Shown here piece after piece: positions 35,383 through 43,885 of a stretch of 64,000 bases of DNA. Every line of letters starts with the position of its first letter. The first letter of the stretch is position 1. The notes under the pieces were generated by a model that worked only from the letters and a program-made list of their open reading frames with translations, made no database searches and was not told where the DNA came from. The DNA comes from Chloroflexota bacterium (lineage in GTDB: Bacteria; Chloroflexota; Dehalococcoidia; Lucifugimonadales; Lucifugimonadaceae). The stretch is from the NCBI GenBank assembly GCA_018650845.1, contig JABIFF010000011.1, forward strand, positions 43,262 through 107,261. Direction: 5' to 3'. Position numbers and translations under genes: made by a program.

Positions 35383-35437
35383 GAGGCGTATGCCCTTTCA
35401 GCTCTTTCCTTAAAGGTGTTGTTGATCACCTGCATGC

Positions 35438-36535
35438 CTACGAAGGCACCTGCGTCTCGTCAATGGCTGTACGAACGACGTCTTGCGCCGACATAGTTGC
35501 CGATGGCTGCATCATCAATCGATGAGCAATCACGAATACCGCTATCTCAGAAACATCCTGCGGTTCCACGTGCGCACGCCCGTCCATAGCAGCCCATGCC
35601 TGTGAAGCTCTTTGTAGAGCTGCACCACCACGGGGGCTAAGTCCGTGTCGTACTGCAGAGTTGGAACGAGTCTGACCAGCCAGTTTCACGATGTACTGCC
35701 TGATCTTGTCGTCAACTTCGATTCGCTTGACCATCTCTCGCATTTCAACGATTCGGTCACCAGCGATAACTGGACTTGCTTCTGGCATGCCGTGTTGAGA
35801 TCGGGAAAGAATCTCAACTTCCTGTTCAGGAGATGGCAGCCCCATACCCATGGAAACCATGAATCGGTCTTTCTGGCTGTCAGGGAGCGGGAATGTACCG
35901 TGACTCTCAGAAAGATTTTGGGTTGCGATCACCATAAAAGGAGAAGGCAGCTTCATTACATCGCCTTCAATAGAAACCTGATGTTCGGCCATTGCCTCTA
36001 ACAAGGCCGCCTGCGTGCGTGGGCCCGTTCGATTAATCTCGTCTGCAAGAACAATGTTCGAGAAGATCGGACCAGGAACGAAATTGAAGGTTGAACTCTT
36101 CATGTCGAACACGGTTGTGCCGGTGATATCGGTTGGAAGCAGATCGGGAGTGAACTGGATTCGCTTGAACTCTGAATCAATCGAGTTCGAAAGAGTCTTA
36201 CCCAGCAGGGTTTTACCAACACCGGGAACATCTTCGAGCAGGATATGACCTTCAGCGAGAAGCCCCAGTATCGAAAGCTGGATAGTCTGAGGCGAGGTAA
36301 CGACGACTCGTTGGATTTCGGTAGCGATAGTCGCTGCGTCATCGGCAAGCGCTCGAGTCATCGAGTTATCAGGCACCCCAACTGTGAAGTCGAGAACTGC
36401 ATGACCGTTTGAGATTTCACTCGGAGCGATTGTGTCCAACGTTTGTGGCCTTCCTGCTGGCTTACCTGAAACTTGGTAGGTCTGCAAAACGTTGGCAACC
36501 TGTTCGCTTCGTGGTTGGTGTTGTGCGAACAACAT
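35438..36535 (-). CDS. MoxR family AAA+ ATPase
   Basis: An ATPase of the MoxR group, which assists maturation of metal- or cofactor-containing protein complexes. 365 residues. Walker A EDVPGVGKTLL is near 107, Walker B IVLADEINRTGPRTQAALLEAM near 165, and sensor 1 VIATQNLSE near 208. The lid domain ends with ALQRASQAWAAMDGRAHVEPQDV. The first 58 residues are not conserved in the family; a second in-frame ATG at 36361 (MTRALADDAATIATEI) could be the real start. It heads the MoxR-DUF58-transglutaminase-like unit. Confidence 0.93.
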   Translation of the reverse strand: MLFAQHQPRSEQVANVLQTYQVSGKPAGRPQTLDTIAPSEISNGHAVLDFTVGVPDNSMTRALADDAATIATEIQRVVVTSPQTIQLSILGLLAEGHILLEDVPGVGKTLLGKTLSNSIDSEFKRIQFTPDLLPTDITGTTVFDMKSSTFNFVPGPIFSNIVLADEINRTGPRTQAALLEAMAEHQVSIEGDVMKLPSPFMVIATQNLSESHGTFPLPDSQKDRFMVSMGMGLPSPEQEVEILSRSQHGMPEASPVIAGDRIVEMREMVKRIEVDDKIRQYIVKLAGQTRSNSAVRHGLSPRGGAALQRASQAWAAMDGRAHVEPQDVSEIAVFVIAHRLMMQPSATMSAQDVVRTAIDETQVPS

Positions 36536-36906
36536 TCGAAGCGGTGCGCCTGTGCGCGCGAGCCCTACCGGGATAAATAACCCCGGCGGTGGAACTTCGC
36601 AAGGTACCCAAACGCAACTCCCGGCCAGAGCGCATAGGGCACCGAACGAACATCCACCGCCAGGGCAGTATTACTAATATCCAACGTCCCTAATAATCTG
36701 TCGCTCGGTATACACACTAGATCAATGAGGGATAAGACCCCAGCTTGAATACGTATTTTGCGCAATACCTACAACGCGTTGCTATTGTGTGCCAGCCCTC
36801 ATATTCCGTTTGATTTGGGCGTGTTGAACGTCCGCAGCAGGGTCACCATTGCTAGAATCGCTGGCGTTTTCTAGCTCGACACACATTCCGGTGAGGAACT
36901 TATTTC
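36536..36906. other. Intergenic region between MoxR and the sugar isomerase genes, no gene seen
   Basis: This 371-bp divergent spacer carries no convincing reading frame on either strand. It should hold promoters for both flanking genes. One candidate -10 for the plus-strand gene is TAGAAT preceded by TTGC, about 55 bp before its GTG start. A short CCGGG/CCCGG hairpin lies near 36570. None of these is strong. Confidence 0.5.
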
Positions 36907-37743
36907 GTGGCATTTACTCTTGGATATTCGACCTACGCACTACGCATGCTCGATCCGTTCGACGCGGTTCAGCTGATTAAAGACACCGGCTACGACGCCT
37001 TAGAAATATGTGCCGCCGATGGCTGGCCGTCTTCTCCACTCGAGTTTTCAGCGAGTAAGCAGAGCGATTTAGCCAAGCTTTCGCAGGACCTAGGCTTCGA
37101 TTCGCCAATAATGTTCGCCTTGATCGACGTTTGCGCACCGCACTCCGATCGAATGCCGATGCTAGAACTCACAAAAAAGAAGTTCGAGATGGCGCAACGA
37201 TTGCACTACGACGATTCGCCGATTCTCATTACGACCACGCCTGGGCACTCGGCACCGCCGTGGTCTTCAGGCAAAGAGCAGATACGCGATGCCTTCATGA
37301 CTTTGGCCGATATGGCAGCCGAAAACGACATCGTGGTCGCTATTGAAGCTCACGCTGGCACCGACTTTGAAACTCCCGAGAAGGCTGTTTGGATGATGGA
37401 ACAGACCCAACACCCAAACTTGAAGCTCGATCTAGACATTTCGCACTTCGTTGTCGAAGGTAGCGAGATGGTTCACAGCGTGAACCTAACTGCCGAGCAT
37501 TCAGCAATGGTTCACATCAAGGACGGCGAGAAAATCGGTGATGATGTGCAGTTCTGCTTGCCTGGCGACGGCGGTATCGATATTCCAGCGTTTATGAGCG
37601 CGCTTAGGTCGAACGGACTTGAGCACCTTCCAGTATTCGCAGAAGTAAGCGTGCAGCAATCGCGAGAAGCCGATTACAGCCCTCGCGGCGCAGCCGAGTT
37701 CTGCTACAACGCTCTCGACTCAGCCCGCAAAGCAATTTCATGA
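36907..37743 (+). CDS. Sugar phosphate isomerase/epimerase family protein (xylose-isomerase-like barrel)
   Basis: A TIM-barrel enzyme of the AP endonuclease 2/xylose-isomerase-like group, which isomerises or epimerises ketoses, inosose or related polyols. 278 residues, starting with GTG at 36907 after GAGGA. Predicted metal ligands are Glu in VVAIEAHAG (near 143), Asp in KLDLDISHF (near 177), His in MVHIKDG (near 200) and Glu in PVFAEVSVQ (near 245). The opening LGYSTYALR is typical. A VOC-fold gene follows after 42 bp on the same strand. Exact substrate is unknown. Confidence 0.85.
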   Translation: MAFTLGYSTYALRMLDPFDAVQLIKDTGYDALEICAADGWPSSPLEFSASKQSDLAKLSQDLGFDSPIMFALIDVCAPHSDRMPMLELTKKKFEMAQRLHYDDSPILITTTPGHSAPPWSSGKEQIRDAFMTLADMAAENDIVVAIEAHAGTDFETPEKAVWMMEQTQHPNLKLDLDISHFVVEGSEMVHSVNLTAEHSAMVHIKDGEKIGDDVQFCLPGDGGIDIPAFMSALRSNGLEHLPVFAEVSVQQSREADYSPRGAAEFCYNALDSARKAIS

Positions 37744-37785
37744 CCATCTGTATTACTACTTGAACAAGGCATATATAAACACCAA

Positions 37786-38211
37786 ATGGCAAAGATCAAG
37801 ATAAACACTATTCACCATCAGTCGATGCCGATGCGAGACCGCGGTCGGGCGCTTGGGTTCTGGCGAGATTTGCTTGGGCTGGAGATCATTCCATCTCAGG
37901 AAACTGGTGATGGGCTTATTTGGATGCAAGCGGCAGACGGCACGATGGTTCACCTTGTGCAACGCCCCGCCGACGACACTCCAAACATCCACACCGCATT
38001 CGAAGTCGACGATTTCGATGAAGCGCTTGAGGCCATGACTGCTGCCGGATACGAGATCATCAAAGGCCCCATCGAGCGTGCTGATGGCCAGCGTGCCTTT
38101 TATGTGTACGACCCTGAAGGCAATCGACTGGAATTCGCTACGAAGTCAGGAATCAAACCTTCCAACCGAGTTGTAGACGAAATGGGTTACAGCCGCGATG
38201 GCGACGAGTAG
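37786..38211 (+). CDS. VOC superfamily protein (glyoxalase/dioxygenase fold)
   Basis: A 141-residue vicinal-oxygen-chelate domain made of two beta-alpha-beta-beta-beta units. Metal-binding positions are visible: His in NTIHHQSMPM near residue 10, His near 57 (MVHLVQRP), His in NIHTAFEV near 70 and Glu in GNRLEFATK near 122. The C-terminal DPEGNRLEF signature is typical of lactoylglutathione lyase, dioxygenases and resistance proteins of this fold. Substrate cannot be told. It is probably cotranscribed with the isomerase upstream. Confidence 0.9.
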   Translation: MAKIKINTIHHQSMPMRDRGRALGFWRDLLGLEIIPSQETGDGLIWMQAADGTMVHLVQRPADDTPNIHTAFEVDDFDEALEAMTAAGYEIIKGPIERADGQRAFYVYDPEGNRLEFATKSGIKPSNRVVDEMGYSRDGDE

Positions 38212-38381
38212 GTTGTTAGAAACCTGCTCGTTTGGGAATCATCGATCTTCCTGCGACTAGAACAACGATTCCTACTTACCCACCCGTAAATGCATTGCTC
38301 ATCTGACCAGCCCGTCGTAGTCTTAATCTGCTCTTAGGAACTGAACGGTACTTACGATCAAGCTCCTTAGAGAAAAAGTAC

Positions 38382-38456
38382 GCCAACGTAGCTCAGTGGT
38401 AGAGCAGCTCATTCGTAATGAGCAGGCCGTGAGTTCGATCCTCACCGTTGGCTCCA
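38382..38456 (+). tRNA. tRNA-Thr (anticodon CGT)
   Basis: A complete cloverleaf of 75 nt with encoded CCA. Acceptor stem GCCAACG pairs with CGTTGGC (38446-38452), the D-arm is GCTC...GAGC, the anticodon stem GCTCA/TGAGC encloses loop TTCGTAA with CGT, and the T-arm has GTTCGATC. A strong terminator begins 15 bp downstream. The CGT anticodon reads ACG. Confidence 0.96.
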
Positions 38457-38470
38457 TATGTAAATCTAAA

Positions 38471-38501
38471 AGCCCTCAGCCACTTAGCTGAGGGCTTTTT
38501 T
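38471..38501 (+). terminator. Intrinsic terminator after tRNA-Thr
   Basis: AGCCCTCAGC at 38471-38480 pairs perfectly with GCTGAGGGCT at 38487-38496 around a six-base loop, followed by six T. The preceding A run also makes it usable on the minus strand. Confidence 0.95.
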
Positions 38502-38607
38502 GTTGAATCGCAGGCAGTTCGTATATCAACAGTATTATGTGGGCTAACATCACTTCGAATTCGACATTAGTCGACTGCCAGTGGTGAATAACTGAAGGAC
38601 CTATTTT

Positions 38608-39684
38608 TTGGAATCCGAGTCACAAGTCTCGACAGAAGCGAAACAGATTCACGACAAATCATTCGTGTTCGATGCCCATATAGATACCGCTACTCACCTG
38701 CTCTGGCGAAATCCTGAGTTCAGTGCTCGCTTAGATGCCGGTCATGTCGATATTCCCAGACTTCGAGAAGGTGGAGTCGACGCTGCGTTCTTCGCAGTTT
38801 GGATTAATGACGAAGGCAGTGATCTCGATGCCATGCGCCTTACAATCCGCGAGATTGACGCTATCCACCGGACTATCGACGCTAATCCTGACGATCTAGT
38901 TCTCGCTCTAGATGCCGATGACGTTGTGCAGGCGAAATCCGAAGGCAAGATAGCCGTACTGATCTCGATCGAGGGTGGGCGATGCATCGACGAAGACCTG
39001 GGCGTACTGCGTACGTTCTATCGACTTGGAGTTCGTTCGATCACGCTCGCTTGGGGCGCCGCTACCGGTTGGATCGACAGTCACAACGATGAACGCCATG
39101 GTGGTTTGACTGACTTTGGCCGAGGAGTAGTCACTGAGATGCAGCAACTGGGCATGATTGTCGACATTTCTCACGTTTCAGACAAATCGTACTGGGACGT
39201 TCTCGAAGTTGCGGCACGCCCTATATTTGCGTCTCATTCGTGTTGTCGGGCATTGCAAGACCATCCGCGGAACATGACCGACGACATGATCACATCACTT
39301 GGTCAGGCCGATGGCGTAATAAACGTGAACTTCGTTGCCGGGTTTGTGGGTGGCGATCTATCCACTGGCTATCGGCATTCTCAAAAGCCCGATGCCGCCG
39401 AAATGAAAGACCCATTCGACTTCCTAACTAAAAAGGGAGAAGGTGAAGGGCCTCCGATTAGTCGTCTCATGGATCATTTTGACCATGCACTAAAACTCGC
39501 AGGGACGACGCATGTAGGAATAGGCACCGACTACGATGGAGCCTCGCATTTTCCGATCGGCCTGGACGATATCTCAAAGATGCCATTGGTCACGGAAGCA
39601 CTTCTGCAACGTGGGCATTCACACGATGTGATCGCGGGTGTGCTAGGTGCGAACGACTTGAAACTGTTCGAGAAGACGCTTTAG
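38608..39684 (+). CDS. Membrane dipeptidase (renal dipeptidase family, M19)
   Basis: A zinc metallopeptidase hydrolysing dipeptides, including D-amino-acid containing ones in some members. 358 residues from TTG at 38608, with AAGGA about eight bases upstream. All five expected metal ligands are visible: FDAHIDT (His and Asp near 27-29), the Glu of ISIEGG near 121, DISHVSD (His near 190) and FASHSCCRALQDHPRNMTDD (His near 211). No signal peptide is seen, so a cytoplasmic location is likely. It stands alone, downstream of the tRNA terminator. Confidence 0.94.
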   Translation: MESESQVSTEAKQIHDKSFVFDAHIDTATHLLWRNPEFSARLDAGHVDIPRLREGGVDAAFFAVWINDEGSDLDAMRLTIREIDAIHRTIDANPDDLVLALDADDVVQAKSEGKIAVLISIEGGRCIDEDLGVLRTFYRLGVRSITLAWGAATGWIDSHNDERHGGLTDFGRGVVTEMQQLGMIVDISHVSDKSYWDVLEVAARPIFASHSCCRALQDHPRNMTDDMITSLGQADGVINVNFVAGFVGGDLSTGYRHSQKPDAAEMKDPFDFLTKKGEGEGPPISRLMDHFDHALKLAGTTHVGIGTDYDGASHFPIGLDDISKMPLVTEALLQRGHSHDVIAGVLGANDLKLFEKTL

Positions 39685-39759
39685 CTCGCGTCGTTCGTAC
39701 GAAGGCGGAACGCGTTAAACAAAAGCGGCCCCGCCAGCGTTGGATCGCTAGCGAAGCCT

Positions 39760-39791
39760 ATGTCAGCCATTGAGTCCCCAGTGGCTGACAT
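39760..39791. repeat. 10-bp perfect inverted repeat downstream of the dipeptidase gene
   Basis: ATGTCAGCCA at 39760-39769 pairs with TGGCTGACAT at 39782-39791, with a 12-nt loop. It lies 75 bp after the dipeptidase stop. No T run follows, so it is either a hairpin that protects the mRNA end or a regulator site upstream of the PEBP lipoprotein gene. Confidence 0.5.
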
Positions 39792-39965
39792 TAACAACGA
39801 TACAACCTGTCGTGCTGAAATTGGGCGAATCCAGTGGCAAATCGTCGAAATACATCACCCAATCAAATAGGCGTGTGAAACAATTTCGCTAATGCAGAGT
39901 GGCAGTTCGCTCGTTTTTGCCACCAATTCCCAGCACATCACTGAACGAAACAAAGTTACGCACTG

Positions 39966-40574
39966 TTGTCACCAGCATTTAAAACTTCTCACACCATTTC
40001 ACGATCGTCTCTAATTGTCGCCGTGGCGGCGTTCGCTTCCCTGTTACTAGTGGCAGCTTGCAGTGGCGATGATGAATCAATCCCGTTCGATCCTGAGTCA
40101 TCACTTATCGCCACGCTGGAAATATCATCCGTTGCTTTTGAAGATGGATCTGAAATCCCCGTTGAATTCACCTGCGACGGCGCGAACACGTCACCGCCAC
40201 TCAGATGGTCAGACGTTCCAGCCGGAACGCGCTCTATCGCCATAGTCGTCGATGATCCTGACGCCCCATCTGGAATATTCAGGCACTGGTCAGTGTTCAA
40301 CATTCCGGCGGCAACGCGTTCACTCGCTGCCAACCAACCGAAGACTGACAGTCTCAAAGATTCCAGACGCCAAGCAAGCAACGATTTTGGCGACATTGGC
40401 TATGGAGGTCCGTGCCCTCCCAGCGGACAAGAACACGAATACGTCTTCTTTATTTACGCCCTGTCAGCACCTCTAGAGCTGGAAGGTAGTCCCACTCCAC
40501 AGGACGTATCGGCTGCTTTGCGCGGCAAGGTTGTAGGAACAGGTTCGTTCTCAGGTATGTACGCACGCCGGTAG
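39966..40574 (+). CDS. YbhB/YbcL family Raf-kinase-inhibitor-like (PEBP) lipoprotein
   Basis: A phosphatidylethanolamine-binding-protein fold domain, exported as a lipoprotein. 202 residues starting with TTG at 39966. A signal peptide with a hydrophobic core (15-30) ends in LVAAC with lipid Cys32. The PEBP core has VEFTCDGANTSPPLRW (near 65-80), VDDPDAP (near 97-103), HWSVFNIP (near 110) and GYGGPCPPSGQEHEYVFFIY, all hallmarks of the bacterial YbhB/YbcL group. Ligand and function are unknown in most bacteria. It precedes another lipoprotein gene by about 95 bp. Confidence 0.93.
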   Translation: MSPAFKTSHTISRSSLIVAVAAFASLLLVAACSGDDESIPFDPESSLIATLEISSVAFEDGSEIPVEFTCDGANTSPPLRWSDVPAGTRSIAIVVDDPDAPSGIFRHWSVFNIPAATRSLAANQPKTDSLKDSRRQASNDFGDIGYGGPCPPSGQEHEYVFFIYALSAPLELEGSPTPQDVSAALRGKVVGTGSFSGMYARR

Positions 40575-40647
40575 ATCATTTGTGGGTTTACCCCACCTTC
40601 CGCACACCTTCGGCACACCTAAACTTTTTGTAGTTATTTACCGGTCT

Positions 40648-40661
40648 CGTAATTAATTACG
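40648..40661. repeat. 14-bp perfect palindrome at the ribosome binding site of a lipoprotein gene
   Basis: CGTAATTAATTACG is fully self-complementary and its last base is the first base of the GGAG ribosome binding site (40661-40664). A dimeric regulator bound here would block translation initiation or transcription of the gene at 40671. Chance occurrence in an A/T-rich spacer is possible. Confidence 0.45.
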
Positions 40662-40670
40662 GAGTTGATG

Positions 40671-41129
40671 ATGTTGCGTCGTTTCCTAGTTGCACTGCTT
40701 GCACTCACCGCTTTTTCGGTCATGTCGGTCGCCTGTTCAAGTGGCACCGCCAAAATCGAACCTGCCGATTCCTATGAGTCGCTCTCAGCTGCGCTCGAAT
40801 CAGCCGGCATGAAGGTTGGCGAACAAGTTGAGAATAATTTCCTCTTCGCAGGTTTATTCACAGTTCCCGGAATCGAAATGACCGCAAGTGGTCAAGATAT
40901 TCTCGCTTATGAGTTTGCAACGATCGAGGAAGCGACAGAGCAAGCAGCCCTCGTATCTCCCGACGGCTACGGCATCGGTCTCAAGTACATCAACTGGATC
41001 GACACTCCTCAGTTCTTCCGCAACGGTCGTATGATCGTTGTTTACGACGGATCCCAGTCACTAGTAACCGACACGCTAATAACAGCCATGGGCGAACGCT
41101 TCGCGGGCGAGTCGCCTGACGAAGCTTAG
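40671..41129 (+). CDS. Hypothetical lipoprotein (152 aa)
   Basis: No family recognised. I place the start at ATG 40671 (MLRRFLVALLAL), six bases after GGAG; in-frame ATG 40668 and TTG 40665 are less well spaced. The signal peptide ends at SVAC with lipid Cys22. The mature part begins with an alpha-helical segment resembling a SYESLSAALESAGMKVGE repeat unit, followed by a beta-rich domain (about 55-140). Mature proteins of this type sit on the outer face of the membrane. The upstream palindrome at 40648 suggests regulation. Confidence 0.8.
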   Translation: MLRRFLVALLALTAFSVMSVACSSGTAKIEPADSYESLSAALESAGMKVGEQVENNFLFAGLFTVPGIEMTASGQDILAYEFATIEEATEQAALVSPDGYGIGLKYINWIDTPQFFRNGRMIVVYDGSQSLVTDTLITAMGERFAGESPDEA

Positions 41130-41197
41130 TACGTCAGGGCTGGTAACCGGTTAGTCTTGCGGTAATAACTCCGCAACTATCCTGCTTCGGCCCCTAC

Positions 41198-42004
41198 TTG
41201 CTCCGTAATTCCTTCTTACACCTGCCCGGATTCAACGTCGATGACGAGGAAGATCTATGGGCAGAAGGCATTCATGATTGGGATGGCGCAATCGCCTCCA
41301 GTCATCTGAACGACAAGCAAAAAGTCGCCTTAGAAGAATCTCAGCAAGCCTTAGAGAGAAGAGACGCCGCATACTTTGATCGGCAGTATCGTGCCGGTGA
41401 ACGGTGGAGACTTCTTCCTGATTTCGAAGACGAAACCGCATTCCTCGATATCGAAACTACCGGCCTAGGCGGTGATTCATATCTCACGATGTGCGGCATT
41501 CTCGATTCTTCCGGCTTCACCGCTTATGTACGCGGTGAAAATATCGACGATCTAGTTCACGACCTCGAAAAATACAAAATCGTTGTCACGTTCAATGGCA
41601 TATCGTTCGAAGTCCCGTGGCTTCGTCGTGAACTGGGACCTCTTCTTGAAACCGCCGCCCACGTCGATCTAATGCATGTGCTGCGAACAGTCGGCATGCG
41701 AGGTGGTCTAAAGAAAATCGAGAAAGCCGTAGGACTTGATCGCGGCGATGATCTTTCGATGCTCACAGGTCGCGACGCCGTGCATCTATGGAACATGGCT
41801 CAAGATGGCGAACCAAATGCCGTGGAAACGTTGATTCGGTATAACGCGGAAGATGTCACTTCACTTCCACGCCTCGCTGAATACGCCTACGGGCAAAACT
41901 CCGTAGGTACCCCAATGGCAGTGCCGGGCTTCTTCTCCCCTGCCCAGTTCGATACCTCAACACTGCCTTATGATTCAGCGTTAGTTCAATACTTGTGCAG
42001 ATGA
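41198..42004 (+). CDS. Ribonuclease H-like (YprB-type) exonuclease domain protein
   Basis: A DEDD-type 3'-5' exonuclease-fold protein (RNase_H_2, PF13482), related to B. subtilis YprB. 268 residues. The opening LLRNSFLHLPGFNVDDEEDLW and the IHDWD segment align with family N-termini, which supports the TTG at 41198 despite a poor ribosome binding site. Catalytic acidic residues are in FLDIETTGLGG (near 84), VTFNGISFEVPWLR (near 133), and YNAEDVTSL near 220. There is no helicase domain. Nucleic-acid substrate unknown. Confidence 0.88.
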   Translation: MLRNSFLHLPGFNVDDEEDLWAEGIHDWDGAIASSHLNDKQKVALEESQQALERRDAAYFDRQYRAGERWRLLPDFEDETAFLDIETTGLGGDSYLTMCGILDSSGFTAYVRGENIDDLVHDLEKYKIVVTFNGISFEVPWLRRELGPLLETAAHVDLMHVLRTVGMRGGLKKIEKAVGLDRGDDLSMLTGRDAVHLWNMAQDGEPNAVETLIRYNAEDVTSLPRLAEYAYGQNSVGTPMAVPGFFSPAQFDTSTLPYDSALVQYLCR

Positions 42005-42140
42005 TGCGCTGAATGGGTGCTAGACTTGCTGCTTCGATCCCACACGGGCGCACGCGATCCCGCGTGAGCGCAGCGGCATTAGCGTCTATTCAACAAATCG
42101 AATCGTTTTAGCAAGCGATCGAGAACAACTGGCGAGAGTA

Positions 42141-43040
42141 TTGTCGGCACTTCAGTACACCGAACACCCAATCCTATCCAACACGGTATTTCTTGCCGCT
42201 TGGGGTGGCTGGCCAGACGCAGCCGAATCGGCAACACGATCACTACGTGAACTCGTACGCCAGATATCAGCGACTAAGTTCGCGACTATCGACGCCGAAG
42301 ATTTTTACGATTTCGCCGAACAGCGGCCTGTCATTTCAAACGAATCTGATGGTTCTCGCAAGCTGACTTGGCCAAAGAACGAATTCTATTACTGGAAAGC
42401 TGACGACGGCGGTCGCGACCTTTTGATCTTCATCGGCGTCGAACCGAATTTGAAGTGGCGAACCTACACCGATCTCATTCACAAAGTAGCCAGTGAAAGC
42501 GATACAAAGCTTCTGGTTACCGTAGGCGCCCTACTCGATTCAGTCCCACACACCAGAGCACCTCGTGTCACTGGTTCATCGATCAATGCCGATCTTGGCA
42601 CTGGATTTGAGCACATCAAGTACGCCGTGCCGAACTACGAAGGCCCCTCGGGGCTCACGTCGGTGCTGATGGACAGTCTTAGCCAAGACAAAATCCCATC
42701 AGCAAGCATCTGGGGACACTCACCTCATTATTTGCAGGTAGCACAGAATCCAACGCTCACGCATGCGATTCTCTCCGAGCTACAGCAGTTCATCACTGCA
42801 CCTCTTGAGCTCAGTAAATTGGCGAACGAAGCCAAGGAATTCGACGATAATCTCGTTCGAGCTCTCTCTGATCAACAAGAAATTGAAGGCTATGTGAAAC
42901 GGCTTGAGGAACGTTACGACTCTGAAGAAGAGTTTCGACAAAGCCCCGAGCCAGCTGCCCTTGTGCAGGAACTTGAAGACTTTTTACGCCAGCAACGCGG
43001 TTCGGAACAAGACGTTGCTGATGGGGACACTAACGATTGA
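42141..43040 (+). CDS. PAC2 family protein
   Basis: A protein of the PAC2 (proteasome assembly chaperone 2-like) family, a Rossmann-like fold of unknown bacterial function; some members are next to proteasome or ATP-grasp genes. 299 residues from TTG at 42141. Seen: NTVFLAAWGGWPDAAESATRS at the N-terminus, VTVGALLDSVPHTR near 133, GPSGLTSVL near 174 and SIWGHSPHYLQVAQNP near 193. The last 80 residues are a charged coiled-coil-like region. Its TGA stop overlaps the TTG start of the next gene, so translation is probably coupled. Confidence 0.92.
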   Translation: MSALQYTEHPILSNTVFLAAWGGWPDAAESATRSLRELVRQISATKFATIDAEDFYDFAEQRPVISNESDGSRKLTWPKNEFYYWKADDGGRDLLIFIGVEPNLKWRTYTDLIHKVASESDTKLLVTVGALLDSVPHTRAPRVTGSSINADLGTGFEHIKYAVPNYEGPSGLTSVLMDSLSQDKIPSASIWGHSPHYLQVAQNPTLTHAILSELQQFITAPLELSKLANEAKEFDDNLVRALSDQQEIEGYVKRLEERYDSEEEFRQSPEPAALVQELEDFLRQQRGSEQDVADGDTND

Positions 43041-43807
43041 GCAAGATTTCAGAACGACTAACTAAACTCGGCCAGGTCGAACGATCGGGCTTTGGTTTCG
43101 GCGCACGCGCAGCAGCCACGAAAATCCCCGTGATTCTTATCGGCGTTTCTGTCGATAAAGCAGCCGATGCTAAAGGGCTTGAAGCGGACATCTATCTGGT
43201 TGGCGCAGGCTCAAAAGGCTCAGCACAGTCAACTTCTGTTGAAGGCGCCGACATTTGGGGAGTGACTGTAGCGGGAGGATCAGCCAAAGAGATCGAAGCA
43301 GCAGTTGAAGCTGGAGCTGACTTCATCGTGGCTGAGGGAGATTCTGCTCCGGGAGCCGCTCTAAAAGATGATGATTCAGGCAAGGGCTATGTTCTTGGCA
43401 AGGATGTTTCAGAAGATCGCTCAAAGGCGATCGCCTCAGGCCCGTTCGATTTTCTGATTCTTGATGGAACCGACTTACAACTTCCGCTTAGCGTTGGTTC
43501 CGTTCTTGATATTCAAGAACAACTCGCTCGATATTCTCAGCACATTTTCCTAAATGTCTCTGAAGTTCCAGATCAAACTAACTTGGAACTTCTTCGAGAT
43601 ATCGGAATTTCTGCACTCATGTACGACTCAAAAACTGCATCCAAAGCAGACTTGAAATCGCTCCGAGAAACTATCGACAAGCTTGAGCCGAAGAAGCAGA
43701 AGAGCGCAGCCGGTGCCACCCTGCCACGACCGGGTGATTCAGCGACGCAGGAAGAAGAAGATCATGACGACCATGATCACGATCACGATGACGAGGACTG
43801 GGAATAG
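43037..43807 (+). CDS. Hypothetical TIM-barrel-like protein with a His/Asp-rich C-terminal tail
   Basis: A 256-residue protein. Residues 1-220 look like alternating strands and helices of a barrel (KIPVILIGVSV, EADIYLVGAG, GADFIVAEGD, FDFLILDGTD, HIFLNVSEV), without a motif I can assign. The tail from about 239 is highly acidic with His pairs (DHDDHDHDHDDEDWE) and could bind divalent metal ions. It begins at TTG 43037 inside the stop codon of the PAC2 gene (TTGA overlap), so the two proteins are made together and may form a complex. Function unknown. Confidence 0.8.
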   Translation: MSKISERLTKLGQVERSGFGFGARAAATKIPVILIGVSVDKAADAKGLEADIYLVGAGSKGSAQSTSVEGADIWGVTVAGGSAKEIEAAVEAGADFIVAEGDSAPGAALKDDDSGKGYVLGKDVSEDRSKAIASGPFDFLILDGTDLQLPLSVGSVLDIQEQLARYSQHIFLNVSEVPDQTNLELLRDIGISALMYDSKTASKADLKSLRETIDKLEPKKQKSAAGATLPRPGDSATQEEEDHDDHDHDHDDEDWE

Positions 43808-43885
43808 TCGTCAGCTAGCTAAAAGGCCATCGACCGATTTAGGACGTACCAATCTTGAAACGGCAAATTTCATTAGGAATTCACT

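Noticed and set aside
36536..36906. Short reading frames in the MoxR/isomerase spacer
   Set aside because: Their composition is Arg/Ser/Pro-rich and unstructured, with no ribosome binding site and no recognisable domain.
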